Origin: Takakia lepidozioides
Lineage: Eukaryota > Streptophyta > Takakiopsida > Takakiales > Takakiaceae
Direction: 5' to 3'
DNA length: 64,000 nucleotides
NCBI GenBank assembly: GCA_030704615.1
Contig: CM060732.1
Coordinates: 59,811,053 to 59,875,052, forward strand
Positions 9,554 to 20,700 of the stretch are shown one piece after another. Every line of letters begins with the position of its first letter. The stretch's first letter is position 1. Both the position numbers and the translations under genes were made by a program. The notes below the pieces were generated by a model. It searched no databases. It saw only the letters and a list, made by a program, of their open reading frames with translations, and had not been told where the DNA came from.

Positions 9554-12140
9554 GTGTTTGGTTGTAACAGAAGACATCCTACACCACAAGATTGTGTCCC
9601 GGGATTGATTGGAGTTAGTCTTCACATTTCAAAACTGAGCATACCGCTATTTTTGAGCTTAACCCAGAGGGAAAACCCGATGTTGGTTTTGTTCCTGCAT
9701 GAGGATGCGAGAACCCCCAGGACGTTTGGTTTTAAAGTGGAGGTGGGTCGTCTGAACAAGTCGTTGATGAGTGAATGCGTTGTATTGGGTTTTAGATTTC
9801 CAGACGAGGGCTCAGTATTTACAGACGTAGGTTTGTCGAGGGCCTGGAGTATTTTTCTGGATCTTCTGCACGCAATGGGGAACAACATTCGCAAGAAGCG
9901 AGCACTACAGGAAGCATCAAAGCCAAAGAAGGGAAAACGCAAGTCGTCGACAGCCGGCAATGATGACAATGAGGCCGGGACTTCCGCATGAAAGAAGAAA
10001 CAGAAGGAGGATCAGGATCCAGCATTGATGTCAGATAACAAGAGACCTAAAGCTGGGGAGATTTTTTACAAGGAAAAATGCAAGAAGATGGAGGAGAGGC
10101 TTACAAAGGAATACAATGATGTATTTCCATTCGGATTCGAGAGTACCTTCCTTGTGAAGGTTTCCATGATGGAACTAGCTCCAAGGAGCATGGTTTACAA
10201 GCCGTTAAATATCAAGCATAAGGACGAAGTGAAAGCGCGACTCTTCCAACTTCATTTGTTCGACTCCAAACATCCGGTGTATCTTGCGCCAATCAACCTT
10301 TCCAATCCCGAGAAGATTGCTTCATCACGACCGAAGCAATGGAAGGAGATGGACGTATCAAGGTTCTTCGTAATTGGTGGACAACACACCATCGTGGCAT
10401 CAAAGGTAATGGACTTCATTTCCTCCCAGACCTCTCTTTTAACGAACCTCCACTGGGCAATGGAGGTTGGTGTTGAACTACAAAATTGGATATGTCCCCA
10501 CACTTTCAACTCTCTCACCCATTTTACATTAACTGTAGCAGGAACTTCTCGAGGATCTTGCCGACAGCAAACTGAAGGAGTACTACCGGGAGTGGCCTAC
10601 GAAAATTGTATGGTCTACCGATGAACAAAGGCTCCTGAAGTTGTCAAAGCTCCTCAACGATCCCAATAAGGCGCAAAAGTTTGATACAACAATGTCGGAG
10701 AAAGTTGCGCATGCACGAATGTTATTCAACCTGAGGGGGAAGCCAAAGAAATACAACGATCACACCACCAAGTCCGAGACGAAACAATGGAAGGTATGCA
10801 TTTATGGAATCAAAATCTACTATTCACATTCATTTTATGCTAAAGAATACTTCTGTTGTCGGAGTGACAACTAATTTATCCCTGAATGAATGTGCAGGAG
10901 TCATTTGATACTAGAAATGGGTAGCATTGAGGAGGCAATGGTCCTGGTACTTTGCGACGACAACGTTTGGAAAATCTGGGAAGATGTTTTCAAAAACTGG
11001 GAGCAGGGAAAGCTACTTGACCCGCTCGGGATACAGTACAAGGGTGAACATCAACAACTCACGAAATCTGCTATCGCAAAGCTGTAAGGGTTGAACAGAT
11101 GACAACTGATAAAAATTGCGTAGAAAATCCTGGACCTGAAATTGACCATTCGAGATTACAAGGTCAAGACAAATCAATTCAAGGCATGAACAAGTACATA
11201 GACGACATGAAAATGCGCCGGTTTATTGTCGACGATGTGATGGAAGTGTTGGGGTGGCCTCGGAGGAGCAAACAGTGCATGGAACCATACACTAAGGACA
11301 AGGGGCGTGAAGTGAAGAGAAAGTACCACTTCAATAAGGCAAAGTTCTCAACATTTAAAGACAAACTGGGGACAGATTACATCCAAAGCAAGATCAAGAT
11401 GAACATGGAGACAAAACCACTCACGGCCGCTTTTTGTTAAGTACGTCTCCTCCATCAAGAAAGCTTATGAGGATAGAGAGGATGCCATGGCGATTATTTC
11501 AGCGAGTTTCAAGATTCATTACGCTATCATGGGTGGAGAAACAAAATTCGTTGATGCCAAGTCCCGTCTGCGACTCGCACCGAAGAAACGGTTTGACAAC
11601 ATAGCGATGGTGTTCATCAATACAGTTTCTGAAGACAACTCTATCGTATTTGAGTCCAACGATTATGTGAACATACTGGAGGCCTTTGTGGCTCAGAAAA
11701 TGAACACGAGTGCTTTTGTTTTCTTCTCGACGCAACCGTCCTCGGCCAATTTGGTCTCCTACATCCAAAATGGTCTCGGAAGAACATCGTATCTTGTCCG
11801 CCAAGGATTTTATGTTCCGGGAGAGTATGAAAATATTTACAAAAACAGCACGAAGACTTTCTCTCGGACTGTACTGTGCCTAGACTATGTTTTTAGAGCG
11901 ACACCTGAAGAGATGCAGAATCCGGACGAGCACATCTCCACCGTACTGTTAAATCGAGCCAATACAGCCGATTCTGGAAGGGCCCTCTGAAAAGCCATCA
12001 GCTTTTGAAGAAGAGTGCAGGACTTATAATCATGAGCTACGAGCTGATACATTTGACTATTTGGCCTCCCTGTTTTGTCGAGACGGGATGTCCGCTGTCA
12101 ACATCTTCGGAGGCGTGATGTTGACGTACGCCCTTCATGT
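9554..12140 (+). pseudogene. ParB-like plus methyltransferase-like multidomain gene, decayed
   Basis: Coding blocks run: 9554-10405 (one in-frame TGA at 9989-9991); intron 10406-10541 holding a palindrome copy; exon 10542-10793; intron to 10897; then blocks at 10898-11087, about 11089-11440, 11445-11990 and 11975-12139, separated by frameshifts (one at a T-run near 11432). Near 10360-10405 the segment RFFVIGGQHTIVASK matches the G-x-H-R/T-x-x-A core of ParB/sulfiredoxin-type domains. Further on, FVFFSTQPSSANLVSYI and later FDYLASLFCRDGMSAVNIFGG follow the order of beta-class N4/N6 aminomethyltransferases (motif IV region, target strand, then motif I with DPFxGSG replaced by VNIFGG), although a DPPY box is absent. 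ParB-methyltransferase fusions exist in bacteria and phages. Function here is unknown and the copy is broken. Confidence 0.45.
10445..10468. repeat. island palindrome in intron of ParB-like gene
   Basis: 24 nt: AACCTCCACT / GGGC / AATGGAGGTT; one arm mismatch. Lies within a GT-AG intron. Confidence 0.75.
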
Positions 12141-12189
12141 AAGTGTAAAGCCACATTGATGACTAAAGTCCAGATATAGAGCGTGTTGA

Positions 12190-12650
12190 TTAATTACGTT
12201 TAAGCGACGGGTGGTTCTTGAGAAAGCTCGTGCGAGGATTATAGAGTTTATGGGGAAGAGAGAAATGAAAACGGAGAGAAGTGGTCACAGTACTTTGAAG
12301 AGTTTTCTGATGAGGATTGGAATGAGATGTTTGTTGGAGAAGAGGAGATTTACACGACAGTGAAGCGTCTCTTGAAGAGAGGATCACTTGATTCCAATCA
12401 ATATATCCATGATATCGAGGCTGTGAATATTGCAGCAACATCATGGCCCCGATGTGGCAACTGACCAAGAAGCCTGGTACTGGCTTTTTAAGTATGTGTT
12501 TAGGATACCAATAAACAACAGCCAGTACCAGCAGCATTATCTCATCATCATTGGTATCTGGATGATTTGTTCCCTTGATCGTAAAGGATTTCGGGACAGA
12601 TGCGACATGTAAGTAGTATTCTTGTTTTTGGATTGACAATCTTTGAACAA
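12190..12650 (+). pseudogene. coding remnant downstream of the ParB-like gene
   Basis: Frame fragments such as EKARARIIEFMGK and, in another frame, SQYFEEFSDEDWNEMF look like real charged protein interrupted by a frameshift. They sit directly after the intron that follows the methyltransferase-like block (donor near 12139) and are probably its next exon(s). No family recognised. Confidence 0.3.
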
Positions 12651-12802
12651 TACTGTCGAGATATGTTGAGGTGGGATGGTAACTAAATCACAGGTACACT
12701 CAAAGCCGAAATCCTACTCCAAAAGTGATCCGCTCGAGATAATGAAGAAGAGAACGAGGGGAGCATATCAAGAGGACACTACTCAGCATAGCCAACCTGA
12801 GA

Positions 12803-12884
12803 AGCTACAGAAAGTACTTTAGGGCTTAAAGTTCAATGGAGAGCTAGCTACAGAAAGTACTTAAGGACTTAAAGTTCAGTGGAG
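12803..12884. repeat. 39-bp direct repeat
   Basis: 12803-12841 and 12846-12884 match over 39 nt with few differences; both begin AGCTACAGAAAGTACTT and end TGGAG. Recent local duplication in non-coding sequence. Confidence 0.7.
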
Positions 12885-13737
12885 CTCGGTATGGCTCCAA
12901 ATTTGTATCACCAAACTTATGTTTATAAAACAAGTTACAGATTCATAGAACAAACGTTGGTGCACTGTTTGCAGGCGGGTTTCAAGTTGTAATGGATTCA
13001 AGGATTGCCTCAACAAGGTCCGTTAAACTTTATGAGCATTAGCTTTTGAGTTCCATCTGCTGTCTGCTTGTATGTGGGTGTGTTTGTGTCTCTCTCTTAT
13101 GTGAGGTTTTGGTGATGCTTTGTCTTTGCTCTAGAGTTGTCAGAGAGAAGGATGTACTTGAAGAACCTGATGACTGAAGTGCGTTCGGTGCGTGTGTGCA
13201 CCACAACCCTCACTGCCAGCTTTATTGCTCTTTGAAATCAACACTTCAGCAGTTGTAGCACGCAACAATACGTGGGCTGGTCGACTGCTTTGTCGGTAAT
13301 GTCCATGGCCACCCCGTTGATCTAGATCTTCCAGTTTTTTCACATTTCTTGTTTCATGGTTTTTGTGTGATTGATCTGGCATTCTCATTCAAGAGAGTAC
13401 ATTCGGATTCGTCTCACCACCGGACCATTCTACCTCTTGTAATTCAGAGCAGGAAGAGTTCCACATGTTGTCCCCAAACATCTCAGCTAGTGGCCAAGAT
13501 TCCCAATCATCCCCCAATTCATATTGACCCACCTTCCCTAGCAGCATTCTCAGTATCCACCACAAAGTCCCACATGTTGGGATCCCCAAAAGCGATCGGA
13601 TTAGCCCGAGAATCCTCAACATGGTCAACATCATATTCAAGTTCATCCAAATCAACAAGCAACAAAGCGTGGAGGATACGGTGGGGACACCAAGCGTCCC
13701 AAAAAAGGATATGAGCTAGTTTTCTCTGGCATTCAGA
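12885..13737. other. mostly non-coding, with possible Gln/Ser/Pro-rich exon debris
   Basis: Between 13395 and 13740 short frames read like low-complexity Ser/Pro/Gln-rich protein that changes frame more than once, ending in a block GYELVFSGIQNVPADINNG that reads through 13700-13760. I cannot join these into a model. The rest shows no gene. Confidence 0.3.
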
Positions 13738-14328
13738 ATGTCCCAGCAGACATCAACAATGGCATTTTTAAATACGAATTTTACATTTTTGATCGAACAC
13801 GTCCTCTGTTTTACCGACTGGGTTTATCTGCAGGCAAGAAACATTCGAGTGCTTGACATCAACCACTCAACCAAGAAAAAGTTTTGCAAAAGAAAAGTTG
13901 AAGCGAATTTTAAGAAGCTTCAAATTGAGAATGACAATGTTGCTGAAGAGGTTGACGACGGAGACGAGGATGAGGAGGAGGAAGATGAAGACTTGGAAGA
14001 AGGAGGCGGACATTCCGAACACGTAGAAGAGGACGAGGGCATCGATGGTAACGGGGACAACGAAGGCCACGATAGTGACAATGCAGATTGTTGGGAGGCT
14101 GGACACCTAGATGTAATTCAGGACTTCAGAACTCAGTCACAGGATGGTATTGAGAACATCACCCAAGACGTTGCGATCCACAATGTCGTGATTCTGGATG
14201 GGGTTCGTCGAGTTCAAGCGAGAGAACTAAGAGTAATCATGCTTCACCATCAAGGGGTGCGGAGGCGAGCTCAATCGAGGTGCGCGGCAATTTTATTGGG
14301 AGTTCAGATGACTGGTTCAAACCTGTAG
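13738..14328 (+). CDS. acidic disordered protein segment
   Basis: An ORF whose supported part begins near 13834. A basic stretch (KKKFCKRKVEANFKK) is followed by about 50 residues of nearly continuous Asp/Glu (around 13940-14095), then a less biased tail. Such acid tracts are typical of nuclear chaperone-like or transcription-linked proteins but say nothing specific. The 14226-14594 Ser-Pro-Lys exon overlaps its end in another frame, so one of the two frames is shifted. It may be the N-terminal part of the FCP1-like gene that follows; that link is a guess from order and spacing. Confidence 0.3.
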   Translation: MSQQTSTMAFLNTNFTFLIEHVLCFTDWVYLQARNIRVLDINHSTKKKFCKRKVEANFKKLQIENDNVAEEVDDGDEDEEEEDEDLEEGGGHSEHVEEDEGIDGNGDNEGHDSDNADCWEAGHLDVIQDFRTQSQDGIENITQDVAIHNVVILDGVRRVQARELRVIMLHHQGVRRRAQSRCAAILLGVQMTGSNL

Positions 14329-14594
14329 AAGGGGACGAGCCGGCGTCAATGTCCCCGTCTCCCGCGAAAGAGAGGGTAGAGAGAGCGAGGACAAAGAGCC
14401 CGTGTCCCACAAAAGACAGCGGACACAGAGGGAGGACTAAGAGCCCGTCCCCCGCAAAAATGGACAGTGGTGACAGAGCCAGGACTAAAAGCCCGTCTCC
14501 AACAAAAAACAGCGGAGGCAGAGGCCGAACTCAGAGCCCAACTCGCTCTCAAAGTGTCTCCCAGCATGTCAATTTGGATGTAGGTAACGAATGA
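14226..14594 (+). CDS. Ser-Pro-Lys repeat protein segment
   Basis: The frame through 14280 encodes four imperfect repeats of about 15-18 residues with core RTKSPSPxK followed by DSG or NSG and another R-G-R/R-A-R. The SP(S/T)PxK core resembles histone H1-like DNA-minor-groove motifs and proline-directed kinase sites. The frame is open upstream to about 14157, where a TGA interrupts it, and ends at 14592-14594. It precedes the FCP1-like exons and may be their disordered N-terminal region. No domain otherwise. Confidence 0.4.
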   Translation, partial: TKSNHASPSRGAEASSIEVRGNFIGSSDDWFKPVEGDEPASMSPSPAKERVERARTKSPCPTKDSGHRGRTKSPSPAKMDSGDRARTKSPSPTKNSGGRGRTQSPTRSQSVSQHVNLDVGNE

Positions 14595-14754
14595 CACCTG
14601 GAGATTTATGGTGTCTTTAAGCATTATAAATGGAACAAATTGTGTGTATTGCATCTGGTTGTGTTTTTGGCAATACCTGATCTGTATCTTAATATTTCCC
14701 ACCTTCTTGAAATTTGTATGTGACTGACGGTAAGAAAACTCATATAGATCCATG

Positions 14755-15836
14755 AACGGAAATTGGAGGAAATCACACAAACCCGGACAGAATCCATCGC
14801 GACTCAAACAGTGAGGAGGCAGGTGGACTTAACGATAAGGGCCAGCCCAACTGATCTGGTCAAACAAACAACCTCCACCGCCCAGTTGACGTTGTGAGAT
14901 GGAGGAGATGAGCCGGAGATGGTCGTTGCTCACCGCGAAGGAAAAGAGAGCGAGCAACAACATCAGCAAATTCGGAACCCCTCCCCGAAACGGGTATACA
15001 CCTCATAACCATCTTAGCTATGTTCTTCTTTGTCCTTCTTCTAGTTTTCAAAATTAATTAATTGTTCTGTTATTCCACAGGATGATATGATTCACCCTCC
15101 AATCGACTATCACAAATCTGTGAACCCACAGGATTGGTATTGCCTCTCTGAGGGACCGAAAGGATCTCGACCAGGATACTACGTCCTGGTTCTTGACGTC
15201 GGTTACCTTGGTGAGGTTTACATCCAAGATGGCCCGAGATCCCCTCCCGCAACCCATCCTTGTGTGTGCGCTGGAAAATTCAAGCTTGCAGTCCGAAATG
15301 GGTTGGACGACTTCCTGAAATGGGTCCTTAAGCATTTTGAGGTCTGCTTTTGGAACACTGGACCATTAGAAAATGTCCTGGATATAGGGCTGGCTTTGTT
15401 TGGAAGAAGGTTTTACAAGGTCGGGGAATTCAGCAATGAGAACTGCGTGAAGCATAGACAGACGTTCAGTGCCGAATGGCCCAAATATCCGAAAGCGCCA
15501 ATATATCTTAAACGTCTCTACGACCTTTTCACTGTAGACGACCCTGTAGCGTACAAATCAAACACACTTCTTATCGACACTGTAGAAAATATGTTTTAGG
15601 CATACTTGAACCCAAAGTTGCTCGGTATCTTCCTTCCAAAATATAAAGCGCTCGTCGACCCATACAATGACAGGTTTCTGCTTGATGAACTCAAACCGCA
15701 CCTGGAAGAGTTGCGGTTATCCGGAAAAGACGCTGATATATTCAACGTGGAAAAACCCATAGGATGTCCACCGTATAATGACCCAAAGGTCAAATGCCTC
15801 TTGCTATGGGATTTGCAGTGACAGGTTTATCTTAGA
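14755..15836 (+). pseudogene. FCP1/NIF-like HAD domain 1 (degenerate), decayed
   Basis: Two exons: about 14755-14989 and 15081-15836, joined in phase 0 (PKR to DDMIHPP). The second carries a NLI-interacting-factor/FCP1-type HAD domain: motif I YYVLVLDVGYL near 15180 (the usual DxDxT/DLNG becomes DVG), then AVRNGLDDFLKWVLKHFEVCFWNTG, the helix-strand seen in CTD-phosphatase-like proteins, then LKRLYDLF and SNTLLIDTVENM, where the usual DD pair is DT. Loss of these acids predicts a pseudophosphatase. The frame has stops at 14895-14897 (TGA), 15597-15599 (TAG) and 15819-15821 (TGA), with coding-like sequence continuing after each. A donor after 15824 would splice in phase 0 to the domain at 15998, so both domains may belong to one tandem-domain gene. 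Confidence 0.65.
14870..14893. repeat. diverged island palindrome
   Basis: 21 of 24 positions match the copies with a GCCC centre; lies inside a coding-like exon, so it may be an exonised copy or a weak match. Confidence 0.4.
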
Positions 15837-15903
15837 AAACAAAAATTTCTTGACGCTTCATTCGAACAGTTTGAAACGTAGATGGTTGCTCTAGATTTTC
15901 ATG

Positions 15904-15927
15904 AACCTCGACTGTCCAGTGGACGTT
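15904..15927. repeat. island palindrome between FCP1-like domains
   Basis: 24 nt: AACCTCGACT / GTCC / AGTGGACGTT; compensating changes (C to G in both arms) keep the arms complementary. Confidence 0.6.
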
Positions 15928-15997
15928 GCTCCCAATGTCAATCCTGTCCTTGGTTTATCTTGATTACCACCTGAGTGGATGTATGAATTTCTCACAG

Positions 15998-16549
15998 ATT
16001 GCAGCACCAGTTTCTCCAGTTGCGAAAGGATTGCGCTTGATAATTTTTGACCTGAATGGAGTTTTGTGCAAAGTCTTGAAGTACCAGAAGAGCTATAGTG
16101 TCCCCCAAATGTCCGAGACAGACTACAAGATACCAGCTCTTGTTGGATTTCGACTTGTCTATCGGCGGGAAAAATATCGTGAGATGTGGACAGAGTTGAA
16201 CAAACATTTCCGTCTAGATATATGGAGCTGCATGATGTACAAGAACTTGCAGCCTATCCTGGACTTTATGCTTTGGGGTCTTCCTCAGCCGACATTCGTT
16301 ATGTCTCAGAAAGATTGTATCTCCTATCCTACTTCTGTCCACCCTCAATTTATATCAGGATACGACCTGGCGAGTCTGTTCTTGAAGCCATTGATGACAG
16401 TCTGGCAAAGATTTGGTGGTCAGTATAACCTGAGTAACACTCTACTTATTGACGATTCAGCTATTAAGTGTGTGTTGAACCCGCCTGAATCCTGTCTGAT
16501 TCTAAAATCGTTTGAATCCGTTGAGACGGACTCTTGTTATCTCCAGAAG
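15998..16549 (+). pseudogene. FCP1/NIF-like HAD domain 2, 5' part, split by a retrotransposon
   Basis: The exon begins after a CTCACAG acceptor. It encodes RLIIFDLNGVLCKV (motif I, DLNG as in the plant NIF-like family), HFRLDIWSCM (motif II region), SLFLKPLMTVWQ and SNTLLIDDSAIKCVLNPPES with an intact DD pair. Of the three HAD domains in the island this one keeps the most complete catalytic set. The frame is cut after YLQK by the chromovirus at 16,550 and resumes at 23,527. The expected role would be a Ser/Thr phosphatase on CTD-like peptides, but the gene is broken and I cannot tell whether this copy worked before the insertion. Confidence 0.7.
16545..16549. repeat. 5-bp target-site duplication, left
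   Basis: AGAAG immediately before the 5' LTR, repeated at 23522-23526 after the 3' LTR. Confidence 0.9.
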
Positions 16550-17273
16550 TGTCGCGGCCCTTTGCCTTGAGGGCAGGGGGTCGGGACACATGAGGGGCTG
16601 CCCCTGTGGTGGGGGCAGCGGCAGCGATAGGTATGGGGGGCTGAAGCACCCTTGAGTGCCCAAGGCACTCAAGGAGGCGGAGGCGCTCACTAGGTGGAGC
16701 CCCGCACACCGGGTTGCGGTGGAGGTGGCTCCACAAGGGGTGGTGGTAGCTTAGTGGGACTTAGTGGGGGTGGCATAGGACTCACCATGGGGTGGAGACC
16801 TCGAGGTGGGAGTCGTGGGGAGTCTTGGGACTCATCACGGTCCATTGGGGCCGCGGTGAGTGGGCCAAGACTCACCGCGACTCACCACCGGGAGTCGAGG
16901 GTTTTCGTGGTGGTTCGCCATAAAATGGCATGGCTGGTTATGAAACCCCCGCGGACAGCTACAGAAGTATATATAGGGAGTAGTAACCCCGAGAACGGTG
17001 CAAGCCCGTTGGTGACCAAAAACTAGTGAGTAAGCGAGCGAGCCGGAAAGCGACCAAAGAGTGGGGAGCTGTTCCGGACTGCCATCTACCAAAGGAAATT
17101 CTCCTAGTCCCAAATAGGTGGAGGGTTTAGAGGGAAGCGGAAGGGGACCGTTATGTCCCGGTGAGCAGCCGAAACTCCAAGTTGGCCCGGCGGCCAGGTT
17201 GGGAGTCAGGCGCGCGCATCAAAGCGAGTAACTATGACTTGAAGGGGAGTTTACCGAACTGAGGTGTGCGACA
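16550..17273 (+). repeat. 5' LTR
   Basis: TG...CA ends, 724 bp. TATATATA at 16968-16975 is the likely core promoter. Matches the 3' LTR except at 17096. Confidence 0.95.
16968..16975 (+). promoter_or_regulatory. LTR TATA box
   Basis: TATATATA followed by GGGAG, about 300 bp before the LTR end; duplicated at 23216-23223 in the 3' LTR. Confidence 0.55.
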
Positions 17274-17275
17274 CT

Positions 17276-17287
17276 TGGTATCAGAGC
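17276..17287 (+). other. primer binding site (initiator tRNA-Met)
   Basis: TGGTATCAGAGC two bases after the 5' LTR is the standard plant PBS complementary to the 3' end of tRNA-iMet. Confidence 0.9.
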
Positions 17288-17328
17288 TTAGAGTTCAGTA
17301 CGCGATCGTCCTTGGGATTGGCCTCATC

Positions 17329-17676
17329 ATGGGGTCGGGCAAGCCGAAGCGAAAGCGGAACGGCCCAAAAGATGATGATCCCGGTGAGCCCGATGGGGGC
17401 GACGTGTCACCGAGGCGGCCGTTTGAGGAAGCGATTAATGTTTCCGAAAACGAGGCCGCTCAGGAGCGGGAGGAATCCGAGGAGTCGGAGCCCGAGGAAT
17501 CTTTGAGAGCTCCGACAAACCAAGAGATGCCTCCCATGCCGGCAGCCTTTTGGGAAGGGTTGTTGGCGCAGTTTGGCGGGACGTTGAAAGACGTGTTGAA
17601 GGCGGCTAATGCCACTTCCACCAAGGCAAAGTTTAAGGTGAAGCCTAAGGAACCCGGCACCTTCGAGGGCGTTTGA
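17329..17676 (+). pseudogene. gag: gag N-terminal segment, ending at an in-frame TGA
   Basis: The ATG at 17329 opens a Lys/Glu-rich leader leading into the Gag core (PAAFWEGLLAQFGGTLKDVL; PKEPGTFEGV). TGA at 17674-17676 interrupts the frame. The same frame continues as [16 protein letters not shown], a normal Gag continuation, so the stop is internal. A CGA to TGA change would explain it; programmed readthrough is possible but I see no supporting structure. Confidence 0.8.
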
Positions 17677-17736
17677 AACCGGAAGGCACTCAACACCTGG
17701 CTCCTGGAGCTAGAGCAGTACTTCCGGGCGGCCAAG

Positions 17737-20700
17737 TTGAGTGACGAGGATCGGGTGGAAGTGGCTCCCACCTATTTGAGGGGCTATGCTCAACAATGGT
17801 GGCAGAAACGCCTTCACGACCGAGGCCCAAGCCCGGAAACCTTGAACTGGAGTGAGTTCAAGGAATTGATGAAGAGACAGTTTGTGCCCCTCAACGCATC
17901 CTGGCTTGCCCGGGACAAGATGAGGAATTTGAAGCAAACAGATGACATTCGGGGGTATGTCCAGGCTTTCAATGTGCTGTTGCTCGAAGTCGCGGACATG
18001 GCAGAACCAGAAATGGTCTTCAACTTTGTGGCGGGACTGGCCCCATGGGCTAGGCGGAAGTTGGAGGAGAAGCCACCCAAGACTTTGAACGAGGCAATTG
18101 AGAGAGCTGAATGTTTCTCGGATGTCCCTAGGGGTGAGAGACAAGGCCGTACGGAGCTGAACCACAAGAAGACCCGGCGGGAAGGTGACTCCTCCCGACC
18201 GGAAAAGAAGTGGGATAGGCCACGCGGCGAAAATGGCACGTGGAAATCGAAGGGAGGTCCTTCACACGTCAAGGCGGCACCCGGTGCTTCGAAAGGAAAA
18301 GCGGGTGGAGCGACTTATGGCGGACAGAAGGCGACCTTTGATGGAGTGTGTTTCAATTGCGGGGAGCCCGGGCACATGGCCAAGAAGTGCACGAAGCCCC
18401 GGCAATTGAACATGACTCGGGCGACCACGGAGCTGTCGGAAGATACCATCAGTCGCTTGGTGGAAGCGGTGGTCGCCAGGACTTGCAAGGTAGGCAAATT
18501 TTCTTGTGAGTTGTATCAGGAAACTGGCGCCTTACGAAAAGGGAGTCAGTTATTGTTCGTGGATGGGATAATATCCGGAACTAATGTGTCGTTGTTGGTG
18601 GACACAGGAGCGTCGCACTCCTTCATGACGCCGGCGGCGGCGCGAAAGTTGGGACTCCCGACAAGTGACGTGGGGGCCTCTATTGAGGTGCGCTCTGCCA
18701 AAGGAGAACCTCAGTTGGCGACAAGGTTGGCGTTTGATGTTCCTCTTCAACTGGGGAGTTGGGAGGGACGTGAGAACTTCACTATCTGCGAGATCGATGG
18801 AGTGGATCTCATTTTGGGAATGACCTTTTTGAGCAAATCCGGAGCGGTCATAGATGGCCGCAAGAGAGTAGTCACGCTGCCATGTGGGAATGGTGGCGAG
18901 GTTTTACGAGTGTCGGAAACGCCCAAATCCGTGGGAGGGCGAATAAACCTTCTATCAGCAAAGGAGTGGGCCGTGGAGGAGACACACGAGTCCCAGTTTT
19001 TGCTTTACATTAGAGAAGTGAAAGGAGAAGGCGACGGGGAGCCGAGCCCAGATTGGATCAAGGGGATTTTGGAGAAATACCAGGATGTGATGCCGGAGGA
19101 TTTACCAAGCGGCTTGCCACCGCGAAGAGGAGTTGACCACAAAATTGAGGTGATACCGGGATCGGAACCGCCTGCCAAGGCGCCCTACCGGTTGAGCCAC
19201 AAAGAGTTGGTCGAGTTGAAGACTCAGCTCAAAGATCTAATGTCAAAGGGGTACATCCGGCCGAGTAAGTCACCTTACGGAGCCCCGGTGCTATTTGCAG
19301 ACAAGAAGGATGGGACGCTGCGGATGTGTGTCGATTACAGGGCTCTGAATAAGGTGACTATCAAAAACCGGTACCCTTTGCCAAGGATCGACGACCTCTT
19401 CGATCGGTTGGCAGGAGCGAAGTATTTCAGCCGGATCGACTTGCGCTCCGGCTATCACCAAATTCGGGTGGCGGAAGGAGATGAGGAGAAGACCGCGTGC
19501 AGGACAAGGTATGGTTCATATGAGTTCTTGGTGATGCCTTTTGGGCTCACCAATGCACCAGCGACATTTAGCACGCTGATGAACAGCCTTTTCCAGGAGT
19601 GGTTGGATGACTTTGTGATCGTGTACATCGACGACATCTTGGTGTACTCGAAAACAAAGGAGGAGCACCTGGAGCACCTCAAAAGGGTGTTCCAAAAATT
19701 GCGAGAAGGGAAGCTGTATGCCAAAGCTTCAAAGTGCGAATTCGGGGTCACAAAAGTGGAGTTCTTGGGGCACGTGATTACACAGGATGGGATCAAAATG
19801 GATGACAGAAAGGTGAGGGCGATCTTGGACTGGGAGCCTCCGACTTCGGTCCCGGGAGTGCGATCCTTCCTAGGACTCGCCTCCTATTACCGGAAGTATG
19901 TGAGAAATTTCGCCAAGATCGCGGGGCCGCTGTCGGACCTTCTGTGTAAATCCAAAGTCTGGGTATGGAACACATTTTGTGGCCAAGCTTTTGCTGAATT
20001 GAAGCAGCGGATGACGGAAGCTCCAGTCTTAAAAATCCCGGAGTTCGATCGTCCATTTGAGATTCATACAGATGCATCGGACTTCGCAATTGGGGGTGTA
20101 CTTATGCAAGATGGACGTCCAGTGGCTTACGAAAGTAAGAAACTGAATGAAGTGGAGCGACGGTGGCCGACGCACGAAAAAGAGATGAAGGCGGTGGTAC
20201 ATTGCCTTGAACTCTGGCGCCACTATGTTGGTTCCAACCCAGTGAAGGTGTTCACGGACAATGTCACGGTGAAGTATTTTGCCACGCAGCCCAAGTTGTC
20301 CCCAAAACAACTTAGGTGGCAAGATACTTTGGCAGTGTTCGACGTGGATATCCAGTACAAACCGGGACGGGACAATGTGGTGGCCGATGCTTTAAGTAGA
20401 AAGCAGCAGCTCTTGTTGGTGTACAAGGGCGAGACGGCGCTCCAAAGGAAGATCCGGAAGGCTTGCCGGAAGGATGAGCTGGCAAAGTGCGTGATGCAGA
20501 ACTTGAGAATGGGGGTTAAATCGCAGTTCCACTTGCAAAACGGACTGCTCCGGTATAAGCAAAAACGTCTCTATGTGCCAAAGGGAGGGATCAGGGATAG
20601 TCTCTTGAGAGAATGCCATGATAGCCCGCTTGCGGGCCACGGTGGAGCCAAGCGCACTGCGGCACTCTTGAAGAAAGAGTATTTCTGGCCCAAACTGAGG

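Noticed and set aside
16694-17026. 110-residue ORF in the LTR, repeated at 22942-23274
   Set aside because: Identical because the LTRs are identical; Gly/Pro-rich LTR sequence, not a gene.
9554-17676. Non-standard code or TGA readthrough as a general explanation of the stops
   Set aside because: Neighbouring PPR, TPD1-like and DRC2 frames are intact with standard stops; TAG stops and frameshifts occur too, so decay is simpler.
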